Source: Pisaster brevispinus (Eukaryota > Echinodermata > Asteroidea > Forcipulatida > Asteriidae). From it: DNA of 64,000 bases. Positions 1-9,975 of the stretch are shown here, in pieces. Position 1 is the stretch's first letter. Each line of letters starts with the position of its first letter. Location: contig JAMKCF010000003.1 in the NCBI GenBank assembly GCA_023634235.1, positions 25,635,299 to 25,699,298 on the forward strand, read 5' to 3'. The position numbers were made by a program, and so were the translations under genes. The notes under the pieces are model-generated. The model was not told where the DNA came from and searched no databases. It worked only from the letters and a program-made list of their open reading frames with translations.

Positions 1-1754
1 AGTTAACGTTAGTTTTGTCAGATAATCATAAAACGGATCATTTTATTTTTTACAACTTACCGGTGAATTTAATGTGCTTGGGAATGGCGATTGTAGACAA
101 TAGACTTTGACTAAAGAAGCATTTGTTAAAGACAAACTTTAATGTACGAGTACATTCTGCATCATAACTTCATGTGTGAACTTTGTTGTTTCAAAAGTCA
201 ATGGCCGTTACTTCTGCTGTACACATTTTGTAATCGATTGTAATCGTGAGAGTGATTGACCATGCATAGTGTTACAGGCTGTTTAGCCAATTATCAGCGT
301 GCATTGGCCTAGTTTGCAAGTCCATAAAGTGTATAAAAGGCAAGCTGCGAGTGCATTTTGCTGCTCTATTTACTTACTCCAGAACAGAAGCCTGTGGCCG
401 GAAGAGGATCTGCGCAGCCCCCTGCAGTATTTAACAATTCATAGTTAGACGCACAGTATGCAAAATTGAGCCAATCAATCTGATAATATTATTTATACCA
501 AGTGGATTAGTTGTGAATATTGATGATTGAAGTTTTGATAAATAAATAAGCATAATTCTCTTGTTGAAATTTAAAGAAACGTTTCAAAAACTAATTGTAT
601 TTAGCTGTTTTAAGAGCTAAAGAAATAATTAATGTAGATTTCTCAATCCTTCCCTGACCTGTCAATGATTAACTTCAAGATTATGTCCCTTAGTTTCCAT
701 AATCATTAGACTCCTTAGGCCAATGCTCTCGTAAACAATAATCACCAAATCCAGCCAGTTATTTAACAATTCATAGTTAGACGCACAGTATGCAAAATTG
801 AGCCAATCAATCTGATAATATTAATTATACCAAGTGGATTAGTTGTGAATATTGATGATTGAAGTTTTGATAAATAAATAAGCATAATTCTCTTGTTGAA
901 ATTTAAAGAAACGTTTCAAAGACTAAATTTATATGGCTATTTTAAGAGCTAGAGAAATAACTAATGTAGACTTCTCAATCCTTCCCTGGGCTTTCAATGA
1001 TTAACTTCAAGATTATGCCCCTTAGTTTCCATAATCATCAGACTCCTTAGGCCAATGCTCTCCCTGGCGACAGGCAGCAAATCGGTGCTGGATTTTGCGG
1101 GGGGGGGGGGGGTTCTGGGGCATTTAGCAAAACTCCAAACGGCTGACCTGCCACAAATTGAAAATTTAAATCTGAAGTGTAGCTGTCCGGAAATATGTTT
1201 GATTTGTTTTAAAGAGGCTGAGAGACTTGAAATATTGTACAAGTATTTTTGAATATTTAGCATTTAGCGTTGGTTGCTATGGGAGTTCATTTTTTAGTGT
1301 GGAGAACCATTCGAAGAAGACCCAGTTTGAAGGCCGCCCCCTATTGACGTCCTCAAGCATCACAGGGCAGTCCCAAAACTTGGCTTATACGACTCCGTAT
1401 GTTTGCAGAATGTGAACTGCTGAAGGCCGCCCCCTATTGACGTCCTCAAGCATCACAGGGCAGTCCCAAAACTTGGCTTATACGACTCCGTACGTTTGCA
1501 GAATGTAAACTGCTCCAAATGTGATCACAGAGTCGGAGTTGGAGGCACAAGCCGAGGTTCGGGAAATGACCTATAACGGAGCGGTATGACAACCTTTTAG
1601 TTGCAATACATTGCCAGTGTGACAGTAGATTATGTCCCCGAAATTAGCCCCCCCCCCCTTTGAACGGCGTGCTAAACTCTTCTGATAGCGCCCTCTTTTG
1701 AATCAACCGCCTTCAGTGCTGGCCCATGCTAATTTCCCATGATGGGAACTAAGG
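1..1754. repeat. Duplicated non-coding block with two local tandem duplications
   Basis: No gene is visible here. From about 258 the sequence matches 28590 onward, as the first part of a long segmental duplication. Two local tandem duplications exist only in this copy. A unit of about 330 bp starting near 426 is repeated from about 758 to 1065, and a unit of about 91 bp starting near 1333 is repeated at about 1424. The second block copy carries each of these once. A poly-G run lies at about 1098-1111. The part from 1130 to 1290 belongs to a dispersed family that also appears near 10.4, 11.5, 26.4, 29.2, 42.2, 49.6 and 63.2 kb. Confidence 0.7.
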
Positions 1755-2150
1755 TACTCTGACAAACTTAAACAGTTTGCGGTTATCCTGCATTTCTACA
1801 GTGCTCAGGCATACGAGTTCTTGCGGGAGTTTCTCCATCTTCCTCACCCAGCCACCATTAGCAGGTGGAGTTCAAGCATTAATTGTCAACCTGGATTTCT
1901 CACAGAAGTGATGAACCATTTTCAACAGATGTTGAAAGATAACCCTCTGACGAAACACTGTGTTCTTGTCATTGATGCAGTGGCGCTGAAGAAGGAAGTG
2001 AAGTATGATCCAACTAGTGGTGGTTATTCAGGGTTTGTTGATTGTGGACAATTTAAGTCATCGTGCAGTAATAGCTTGCTACGGAGACACTCGTATTTAT
2101 GGTCATTGGTCTCACTGGTCACTGGAAGTTCCCTGTAGCATACTATCTAG
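1755..2150 (+). pseudogene. P-element/THAP9-like transposase fragment (dead)
   Basis: The frame beginning at 1755 reads YSDKLKQFAVILHFYSAQ, continues through a LPHPATISRW motif, and then reaches VLVIDAVALKKEVKYD and GYSGFVDCG. This order is typical of the P-element/THAP9 transposase RNase H-like region. The Asp in VLVIDA matches the first catalytic acid of that fold (family knowledge, not tested). A frameshift after FVDCGQ and later stops end the frame near 2138. No THAP zinc finger or C-terminal catalytic part is seen. A paralogous fragment sits at 30027-30420. The call rests on motif recognition. Confidence 0.7.
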
Positions 2151-2502
2151 CTGATCATTTTATCAAGTGATGTTCAAGCTTGGACTCTGCGTGACACCAT
2201 CAAAAAAGAATCACACCATTTCACTCTGCCTTACTTTTTGAGTAACAGTTTGATTTTAGCGTGTAATACATTTCTGTGAAGAACCAAATCACTTTTAAAT
2301 CAGTCAAATCATTAGATATAGACCCTTTTGACTAAATAAAATCAATTCAAGCAAAATTGTATTTTGAGATGAGCCCACAAGTCTCTTTCTGCTCAATCAA
2401 CCATTTCTTTGAATAACGCCCTTAGTTTACACAACTTAGCATGGGAATTCCTGGAGAGAGGGTCAATGTTGGATTGTGTTAATTAAAAAACAAACCCCGG
2501 GT

Positions 2503-2926
2503 AGTGATCGTGGCCGAGTGGATAAGATCACTGGACTCAAGCTCTGGTGTTTCTGATCAGCAGAGTGTGGGTTCGAGCCCCGGTCATGACTCTTGTGTCC
2601 TTAAGCAAGACACTTAACATTGATTGCTTCGTCCTTCGGATGGGACGTAAAGCCGTTGGTCCCGTGTGTTGTGTAACGCACGAAAAAGAACCCAGTACAC
2701 TTATCGAAAAGAGAAGGGGTCCGCCCCGGTGTTCCTGGTTTGATCGGCTGCATATTGCGCCACAGCACCTTGTAAACCATCACAAGGTGCTATGTAAAGG
2801 AGTAGGTCTCATACTTCAAACGTAGCTCCAAAATACCTTGCAGGAAACATGAATGTTAAGCGCTTAGAGGCTGGCCTGCAGTAGGCGCTATACAAATACA
2901 ATATATTATTATTATTATTATTAGTG
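2503..2926 (+). mobile_element. tRNA-derived SINE with LINE-type 3' tail
   Basis: The head looks like a tRNA gene, with an A-box-like GTGGCCGAGTGG at about 2511 and a B-box-like GGTTCGAGCCC about 60 bp on. The body contains a conserved-looking stretch (AAGCAAGACACTTAACATTG). The tail is GGCGCTATACAAATAC followed by a run of ATT. This is the structure of a SINE mobilised by a CR1/L2-type LINE. The paralogous block at about 30.74-30.78 kb lacks the element, so it inserted after, or was lost since, the block duplication. The leucine-tRNA resemblance of the head is an inference. Confidence 0.85.
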
Positions 2927-3059
2927 ATAAGACATTTGGTATGCTATTTGGCTAGGTGCAGTTGTAGAACTTTGAATTTTTTAGATTTTTTTGGAAAATA
3001 TGGCGAACTAATGACTTTTTAATTAAAAACTGTTACTCAATAAGTGTGTTACAGGTAGG

Positions 3060-3720
3060 GTCATAGATTGGTTAATACTCCTAAAACTGAAGCCCATAAA
3101 AACCGACTTTGTAAGAAGCACTGCAGCTGTTGATAGTACTAGCTACGTTGAAAAAGGATTCCTTCGAAATATTATCGTTCGGATAATTGTTCGCCAAAAA
3201 AACATTTGAATCTGCGAAACGATTAATGCATGAATCGTTTATCAGATTCCTGAAAGTTGGTGTTCGTTTTCGCAAATACTGCAGCCAGAGATGCTATTGG
3301 TACCCACGGTCACTTCGCTAAACGTTGAAGGATTCGCGTTCTACGGTGAAAATGATAATTGCTGTTTTCTCAGCAAGTATACACTGTCCAATGTGTATCG
3401 AGGATTGCTGCTTTGAAATCAGTAAAAGACTTATGAAAGCTGAGGACCTTATTTGACACCGTGTAAAGATTAAAAAAAAAAAAAACTAAAACAAATAAAC
3501 AAATGAAAACATCACATAGGCAAATGCACAAACATGTATTTCCTTTCTCAATACATTTGCGGGAATGAAACTGATTTATCACTTTTGAAAAACAAAAGTC
3601 CCCTAGAAGGGCAATTTGGGGCAATTGCAAAAATGTAGGTTCCTTTCAGTTTCTCCTCTCTATGCATTTTCGGGATTGATATTGATTTATTACCTGCGGT
3701 TCCTTAGTAACTTTCCAAAG
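3060..3720 (-). pseudogene. FREP relic: end of FReD exon 3 plus intron 3 sequence
   Basis: Read on the minus strand, 3720-3694 matches the last 27 nt of FReD exon 3 (ending in GGAACCGCAG). A donor GTAATAAATCAATAT and the usual start of intron 3 follow it. The rest, down to about 3060, matches the interior of intron 3 of the minus-strand pseudogene at 17.7-20.3 kb. No coding remains beyond the 27 nt. The same arrangement recurs at 30.9-31.5 kb. This is an exon-boundary fossil of a lost minus-strand FREP copy. Confidence 0.65.
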
Positions 3721-3750
3721 TTTAATGACCCAATCAATTCAATGTAAACA

Positions 3751-6101
3751 CACCTAACTGATGAAAAGGATGAATCGTTTGCGACCTTTGTGGCAAAAAC
3801 TTGGAAATTGTTTGATGAAGCTTTCCCGTAATGTTATTGAGCACCCATTCAAGGACTCTATGATGTTTAGTCCTGATGGGTGTAATGCAGAGACATCACA
3901 ATCAAAGTGTGGTAGCTATTCCTGTGGAACTCCCCGAGTTGACCTAAATACTATACATACAATTTCAGCAATGTCTGTTTGTGCACTTCCTTGTTGATTG
4001 TTATTGTCAATTTTTACGCAGTAGAACTTATAAACCCGGATCTGGCACAAACCCAAACCAGTTCTCGTCTGTCAGAACCAGTCATTTACCCCAGCTCTTA
4101 CATACAGCTTGTGTAAAATTATATGTTAATAGCAAAACACTAAGAAACATATTGTGAACTAAAACCAAGTAATAGTTAAAACAGAAACAAAATACAATGC
4201 AGATAAGGACCACCAAGGAATACTGCAACATAAATGGAACACATGATAAAAACAGGGATTCAAATTGTTTACCAACCAGAGTGACCTAATGTAAACATGC
4301 AAAACATACATGTGTTCATACAACACACACATACAACTGTAATTAGTGTCGGATATCCAATTATGTAACCCTGAGTTCACTTTTTATAGAAGCGGGAACC
4401 GAAAACAGTAAACAAATACTAGTCTATATTTATAAAGTTCTTATACCTCAGGAGAAGAATCCTAGAGTATGAAAATACATGCACATGGTATGCTAATTTA
4501 TTTCCCCAAAAGACATGCAAACAAAGTATGCATGGGCGATTATGTGTGTGTGTAATACTAGACAGGGACTGTACAGGCAGACACACTCTAGAGTTTGGTG
4601 AGGCAGCATTTATCTTGCTTCGCACGTAATGCACAGCTCAGCTCAGCCATTATACTAATGCATCAGGTGTAGGCCTACCACAACATCGTGGGATTAATGC
4701 CAGTTGGAAAACTGGTTCCCCGTTAAGAGCCAGCCTGGCCTTAATGATGTACGGAGCCTGTGTGGCACCAAATGTGGCACCAGTTTCAGGTCTGCGATTC
4801 CACAGTTGACAAGTGTAACACATCCTTTTGAATTGTCGTCCACGCCTTACCTACCTCTTGGGAAAACCAGACCCGTGGTGTGAGAATAAGAAATAAATAC
4901 AAATTAAACTCACCTAAAACAGAGAACCAACGTTTGTAATAAAGTAGAAGTTGTTTAAAGAGATAGAGTGCGTGGAGAATGATATGCAGACAAGCACTTA
5001 GAGAAAAAAAATGAGAGCTATGCGCGGAGGCACGTCCAGTCGATCGACGATGAGATATGGTGAAATGTTTGGGCTGACCAGGATTTTAGGTCAAGCTCGA
5101 CCATGCCTCGTTTAAGATCAACTGGATCCTCATTTGACAATTTGAATTTTTTTCATCCGTTTATTTATTCATCAGTTTATTGGTCCATTTGGAAACAGAG
5201 GGAGTGAAGGACATATAAATCTTCCCGACTTCACAGCTTGAGGAAGCTTCGGTGATGTAGTTATGGGTTAAGAAGCAAAGCTACAGTTTATCCCATCATA
5301 GCCATCAGGAAGGGATACACACCATTAAATAAAGTTATAAGTTAACAAAAGGTTTATCTCGACATCTTCCAAGAAGGTGGAAGATTAAAAGCATGCTGGA
5401 ATAGACAGTAGAACAGCTGACCATAACCTGTCTAGTAACCCCAGGTAAACAAAGGGTTGTCATGGCTAGAGAACAAGTACAGTGGGAACAATACACACAT
5501 ATATGTGTGCACTAGTAAATCACAAGAGTGGTTCTAGGATGCTCTGAAATATTTAGTTTTTACATTTTTCCCAATAGATGGAGTCCCCAAGAAATAGAAA
5601 AACAAAGTTTTATGAGTCCCTTATCTCACGCTAAACCAGGGTAAAATTGCCTTTTCCTCAAAACACTCCAAGCCCAAAATCTGAAAAAAACCCGCTAGGT
5701 CAAACCATAGAGCCAGTGTCAAACAAACCGCGACGAAGGACTCGTGACGTCATCGGCGGCTAAAGCTAGTTTGGACTTTCCTATATGAATGTACATGTAC
5801 AGGACTAAAGCAAACACACCGCTTAACTTCATCATGTTCAATCAATACGGCCCTAAATGTGACTCTTCATTGGACAACCCAGTTCATATTTACACCGATC
5901 TACATGTTGCAAATAGAGCGTTGCTCTGTTTATGTAAATGTTACTACTACGGCTAGGCATGAGGATCCAGTCTACATATGATCAAAGGCGTGTATAAACA
6001 ACGCGTCAGTCCAATCTTGTCCTTGCTCTCCTCATAATGTCCAATCTTTGACATCCAACGATCGACCCCCGAAAAACACAAAGTAACATCCCCAAAATAT
6101 G
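3751..6101. repeat. Duplicated upstream block, non-coding
   Basis: No gene is seen. The stretch matches 31590-34440 and, from about 3830, also 53320-56010. Its early part also matches 21300-22340. It includes CA-rich runs, CATGCAAA-type repeats and short open frames that do not agree between copies. It belongs to the unit that lies upstream of the cysteine-rich-head FREP genes. Confidence 0.65.
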
Positions 6102-6808
6102 GTATGCACAACAAGAAAATGTCAAAAAAGTATGCTAAATTCAAAAGCATACCAAATTAAACGTGCAGCAATATGTATGTACCATTATACACCATGGAGG
6201 TATAATTATACTCTTCGGACGGAGAGCCCGAGAGGGCGGGAGAGGTTAAAACATGTTTTAAAGATAAAACAAGTACATCGATTTTTCCCCCAAATAGTAT
6301 AATGTTCCCTCATAAAATTTGGTTCCCCGATTTGTTATTTTATTTCTTCGAAGTGAAAGTGTCATTTCAAAATATAAGCCCATGAATTCGAGGGAGTACA
6401 CATTTTTTTGATCGGACAAATGAATAATTCACTGATGTCATTTTGTTTCCTCGAAATTGTTTTAATTCCCAAAAATGTATTTGATCCCGCAAAATGACCT
6501 TTTGTTCACTCAAGATACTCTATCGTTCCTACAAGATACGCTTTCGTTCCCTCGAGACATGCATTAGTTCCCACACAATATGCTTTCGTTTATTCGATGC
6601 TTTCTTTCCCTTGAGATTATGTTTTGTTCCCTTGAAATACGCTTTCGTTCCCTCAAGGTACGCTTTCGTTCCCTGGAGATATGCTTTAATTCCTTCGAAA
6701 TACACTTTCGTTCCCCCAAAACATGTTTACGTTCCCACAAGAAACGCTTTCTTTCCCTCGAGACATTCTTTAATTCCCCCGGAATATGATTTCGGGGGAA
6801 ATCGATGT
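6102..6808. repeat. Copy-specific insertion carrying a ~21-bp minisatellite
   Basis: The two paralogous blocks run straight from their CAAAAT(A/G)TGG motif to the CGGCCAGCCACC motif near 34450 and 56015. Here about 700 bp intervene. From about 6485 to 6795 the insertion is a degenerate tandem array of roughly 21-bp units built around CGCTTTCGTTCCCTCGAGA. Because 21 is divisible by three, several frames on both strands stay open and give 7-residue repeats such as FVPSRYA or its antisense RERKRIS. I do not regard these as genes. Confidence 0.7.
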
Positions 6809-7634
6809 CCAACAGCGGCCAGCCACCAACCCGGTCATTACCACGCAGTGAAGACCTGCTTCCCACACTGTTATTCCCTAATTATGGTATAGAGTGAGGG
6901 CTCGCGAAGCAGTAACTGGGTGAGTGAAAGTTCATTATTCCATTTACAGCCAGCCACAGACAGGTCTGCATTGATCATGACGACACAGCCTCTTAAAATT
7001 GGGTTGAGGAGAGATCGCCAAAGGTTGTTATAATCCTATAAAACGATTCCATTTAAACAGGTAAACTTCAAATGATCAAATGTTCTTGTGTTCGTTGGGC
7101 ATTACTTTTACTGTGAAGTGAAGGGTTATATTGAACTCATTTTGAAATACAAGTAGTCTAAAGAAATATACAAGACTGGGAATCTTCCGTCTAGAAAACA
7201 TGTATCAACCCGACTCTATGTTAAATCATGAAATAATAAAATAGAACTATAATGTACAAAACGATTAGAGCTACTATCACGTAGATATACATATTTTTAT
7301 ATATTGTAATATAATTATTACAGTTTAGTTGGTTTTGGTGGCAATATTATGCGGTGTACGCTGTCAGGGTTAAAGAGCCATGGTCTCTAAAACATATAGT
7401 GAAAATTACCTACAGAAAATATATGTTTTCTCTTGCTCAAAGCTGAAATGGAAACGAGAGTTAACCCAAAAGTCGCAACCGCAAACTTTTTGGTGTAAAT
7501 ATGCTTATCACAAAGTTGGATCAGACACTGGAACACTGACAGCGCACTTGGGTTTCTTACTTATATTCCAGCCTAATGATTATAATTTCAGCTATACCGC
7601 AATGCACCATAATGTATATTTTTATGTACATTGT

Positions 7635-7673
7635 ACTTCCTCATACTTGCTGGGAAAACGTATCCATATATGG
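7635..7673 (+). promoter_or_regulatory. Paired ETS-like and CArG (SRF) sites upstream of FREP-1
   Basis: ACTTCCT at 7635-7641 is an ETS-type core, and CCATATATGG at 7664-7673 is a perfect CArG box. The sites are 22 bp apart and about 240 bp upstream of the FREP-1 start. FREP-3 and FREP-5 keep the same pair at the same spacing. The motif match is seen directly; use by SRF/ETS factors is inference. Confidence 0.5.
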
Positions 7674-7904
7674 TTAGATAGAAAAGGCCCAAGAAAAACA
7701 ATTTTGTCGTGAGCTTGGCTCTGGTCCAGTGCTCAAAAAAATTGAGGAAACAAAAATTAGTTATGTGCAAGGAGGAATGGAAAGTTGAGGATGAATGATT
7801 ATTGAGCCAAACATTGTTGTTCATTATTGTCCGCGAAGTTCAACCATAAGCCGTCTTGTATAAAAGTACGAGATTACCTTCCTAGTTTTCAGTTTGCCTT
7901 GAAA

Positions 7905-9975
7905 ATGGACCCATCATGTATAAAAATGGCCGTGTTGGTCTTCATAGCCGCGTTTGCTATGAGAGCAAGATCCCAAACTGAGCATAGCATTGGCTCATTT
8001 ACAACAAGCGAGACTGAACGATGTGTGTGCCAGCCACACGTCACCATCAACCCGCCCGTTTGCGGACGCTTCGTTCCCGTGAACTCCGGTACCGGCTGCA
8101 ACTGTACGACCGTCCAGGAATCGGTTTCCTCTGAGCTACGGGACATGAAGCGACAGTTAGAAACACTGCAGTCAGCAGTTAATTCCATAGTTAGATTGCT
8201 AACAGGTATAGTAACATAATTTACCAAGAGAAAACTGTCTTCTTCTTTTGTCTTTCTTTTTTTGAAACTTCATACTTGAAACTTAGCACTTCGGCTTTTA
8301 GAACCCGTGCCATTACTTTTTGCACGCAGACGTGCTTATGACGATCAAGTTTCAACTTGGATGATGCCATTGAACTTTTTTCTGTTGACAGAACATTTGG
8401 GGGAAAATGTGTACGCCGCCAAAATTTCAGTCACAAATCTAGTAAAAAAAAACAATTAAAAAATGCCGTGTTCCCTGAAGTCGTGCAACATACAAAACAA
8501 TGACGGAAGCCTCTGAGGTTATTGTGGCTTTATCAATGTAAATGTAATCGGTAGAAAATACTAGTTATGGTCAATTCTGAGGTTGCAGAATCACATCCTG
8601 CAGTTAGGGAAAATGATAGGTGTAGTTCTGATGATGAACTCTGGAGTAATTCATATGCAATATTCTGTTGAAACTCTCTTGGATAGGATTGGGAGGAAAT
8701 AAATAAAACGAATTTATTTTAAGTATAATTACATCTACGGGAATGAAAAGCTATGTTTTGTTCTGTATACAGCTGCCCATTTTAAGGATTGTTCTGAGAT
8801 TCTTGCGAGGGGTGCATCGATCAGTGGTGTGTACACGGTTCAACCTCTAGACTCCGGTGAGGCTTTCCAGGTGTATTGTGATATGGAGACATACGGTGGT
8901 GGATGGACGGTAAGATAACACGCTAGTGTATGAATGAGAGAACTCATCTCTAAGAGTGAATGTTTATAAGACCAGGGTATTTAAACAAAAAACACGTTTC
9001 TTTGACAGGTTTTCCAGCGGCGCCAGGACGGCAGTGTGGATTTCTATTTGGACTTTGCCAGCTACAGCCGGGGCTTTGGGAATCTAGAGGGAGAGTTTTG
9101 GCTCGGAAATGACAACTTGCACCGTCTGACCGCTCAGGGCGACTACGAACTCCGCATAGATTTATCGGACTTCGAGGACGAGTCCAGGTATGCCGTCTAT
9201 GACTCGTTCAGCATCGCCGATGTGAGTGACACCTACAGGCTGACTTTGGGAAGTTACTCAGGAAACGCAAGTAATAAATCAATATTAATCTAAAAAATGT
9301 ATTGAGACAAGGAACTTATGTTGCCTTTCTGATTGGTCTTTGTTTTTTAAAATCTTTCCACGGAGTTCCACAGAGAAAATTAATTCAAAGCGGTGACGAT
9401 GGTTCTGATTTCCTCGATGGTACACATTGTGTTTAAATGACGCTTACTCTAGTTTTGGAATACTACTTTTTGTCTATTTTTAACTTAATCTATCAAACAA
9501 GTAAAGCTTTAATATAATTGTCTTCACAAGTATTAATAACTTCTCTGAGAAAAAAAACCTTGTGTATATTTTAAACCCCCAAAATCAACATTAAACATGT
9601 ACTTTTCTCTAAAACTGTGAATTAAAAAAAAATAAAAAATAAAGAAATAGTAATACAAATAAATAAAAAAACTTTTTTTATCACGCGTACTTTAAAACTA
9701 AAGGATCGTTCTTTGTTGCAGGCGACTCGCTGAGCTACCACAATAACCGTCAGTTCTCTACTAAAGACCGAGACAACTATGTATGGAGCGAGAACTGTGC
9801 CCAGTCATTCCACGGCGCCTGGTGGTACGGAAGCTGCCTACATTCTAATCTTAACGGGGAGTATCTCAATGGCACCACGACTGAATCTGGTCGGGGAGTC
9901 ATTTGGTTTCACTGGAAGGGGTACCATTACTCACTCAAAACCTCAGAGATGAAAATACGACCCACTCCACAATAA
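7905..9975 (+). CDS. FREP-1: secreted fibrinogen-related protein, cysteine-rich head, no stalk repeats
   Basis: Spliced gene of four exons: 7905-8205, 8773-8909, 9009-9270, 9722-9975 (phases 1, 0, 1), giving 317 residues. The start is the first ATG (MDPSC...). The open frame continues upstream to 7827 but holds no ATG. Exon 1 encodes a signal peptide (core [12 protein letters not shown]), a head with five cysteines (CVC, PPVC, GCNC) and a short helical neck without the 25-residue repeats of its relatives. Exons 2-4 encode a full FReD of about 215 residues with [33 protein letters not shown] and SNLNG, and four conserved cysteines. The calcium-loop motif DRDND of its relatives is DRDNY here. 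FReDs bind acetylated or glycan ligands; a recognition role is inferred. ATTAAA at 10011 may be the poly(A) signal. Confidence 0.85.

Noticed and set aside
2511..2590. Functional tRNA gene
   Set aside because: A and B boxes are present, but the sequence continues into a SINE body and LINE tail; it is the SINE head.
6494..6892. 132-codon open frame and two overlapping frames with 7-residue repeats
   Set aside because: Produced by the 21-bp minisatellite; open in several frames at once, absent from the paralogous blocks.
6919..6948. 30-nt GT...AG segment as a mini-intron
   Set aside because: Too short to be a normal spliceosomal intron, and the third block copy lacks the segment.
7827..7904. 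Upstream extension of FREP-1 (and 22818-22895 of FREP-3) as part of the protein
   Set aside because: The frame opens at TTG with no ATG before 7905 (or 22896), and including it would place the signal peptide internally.
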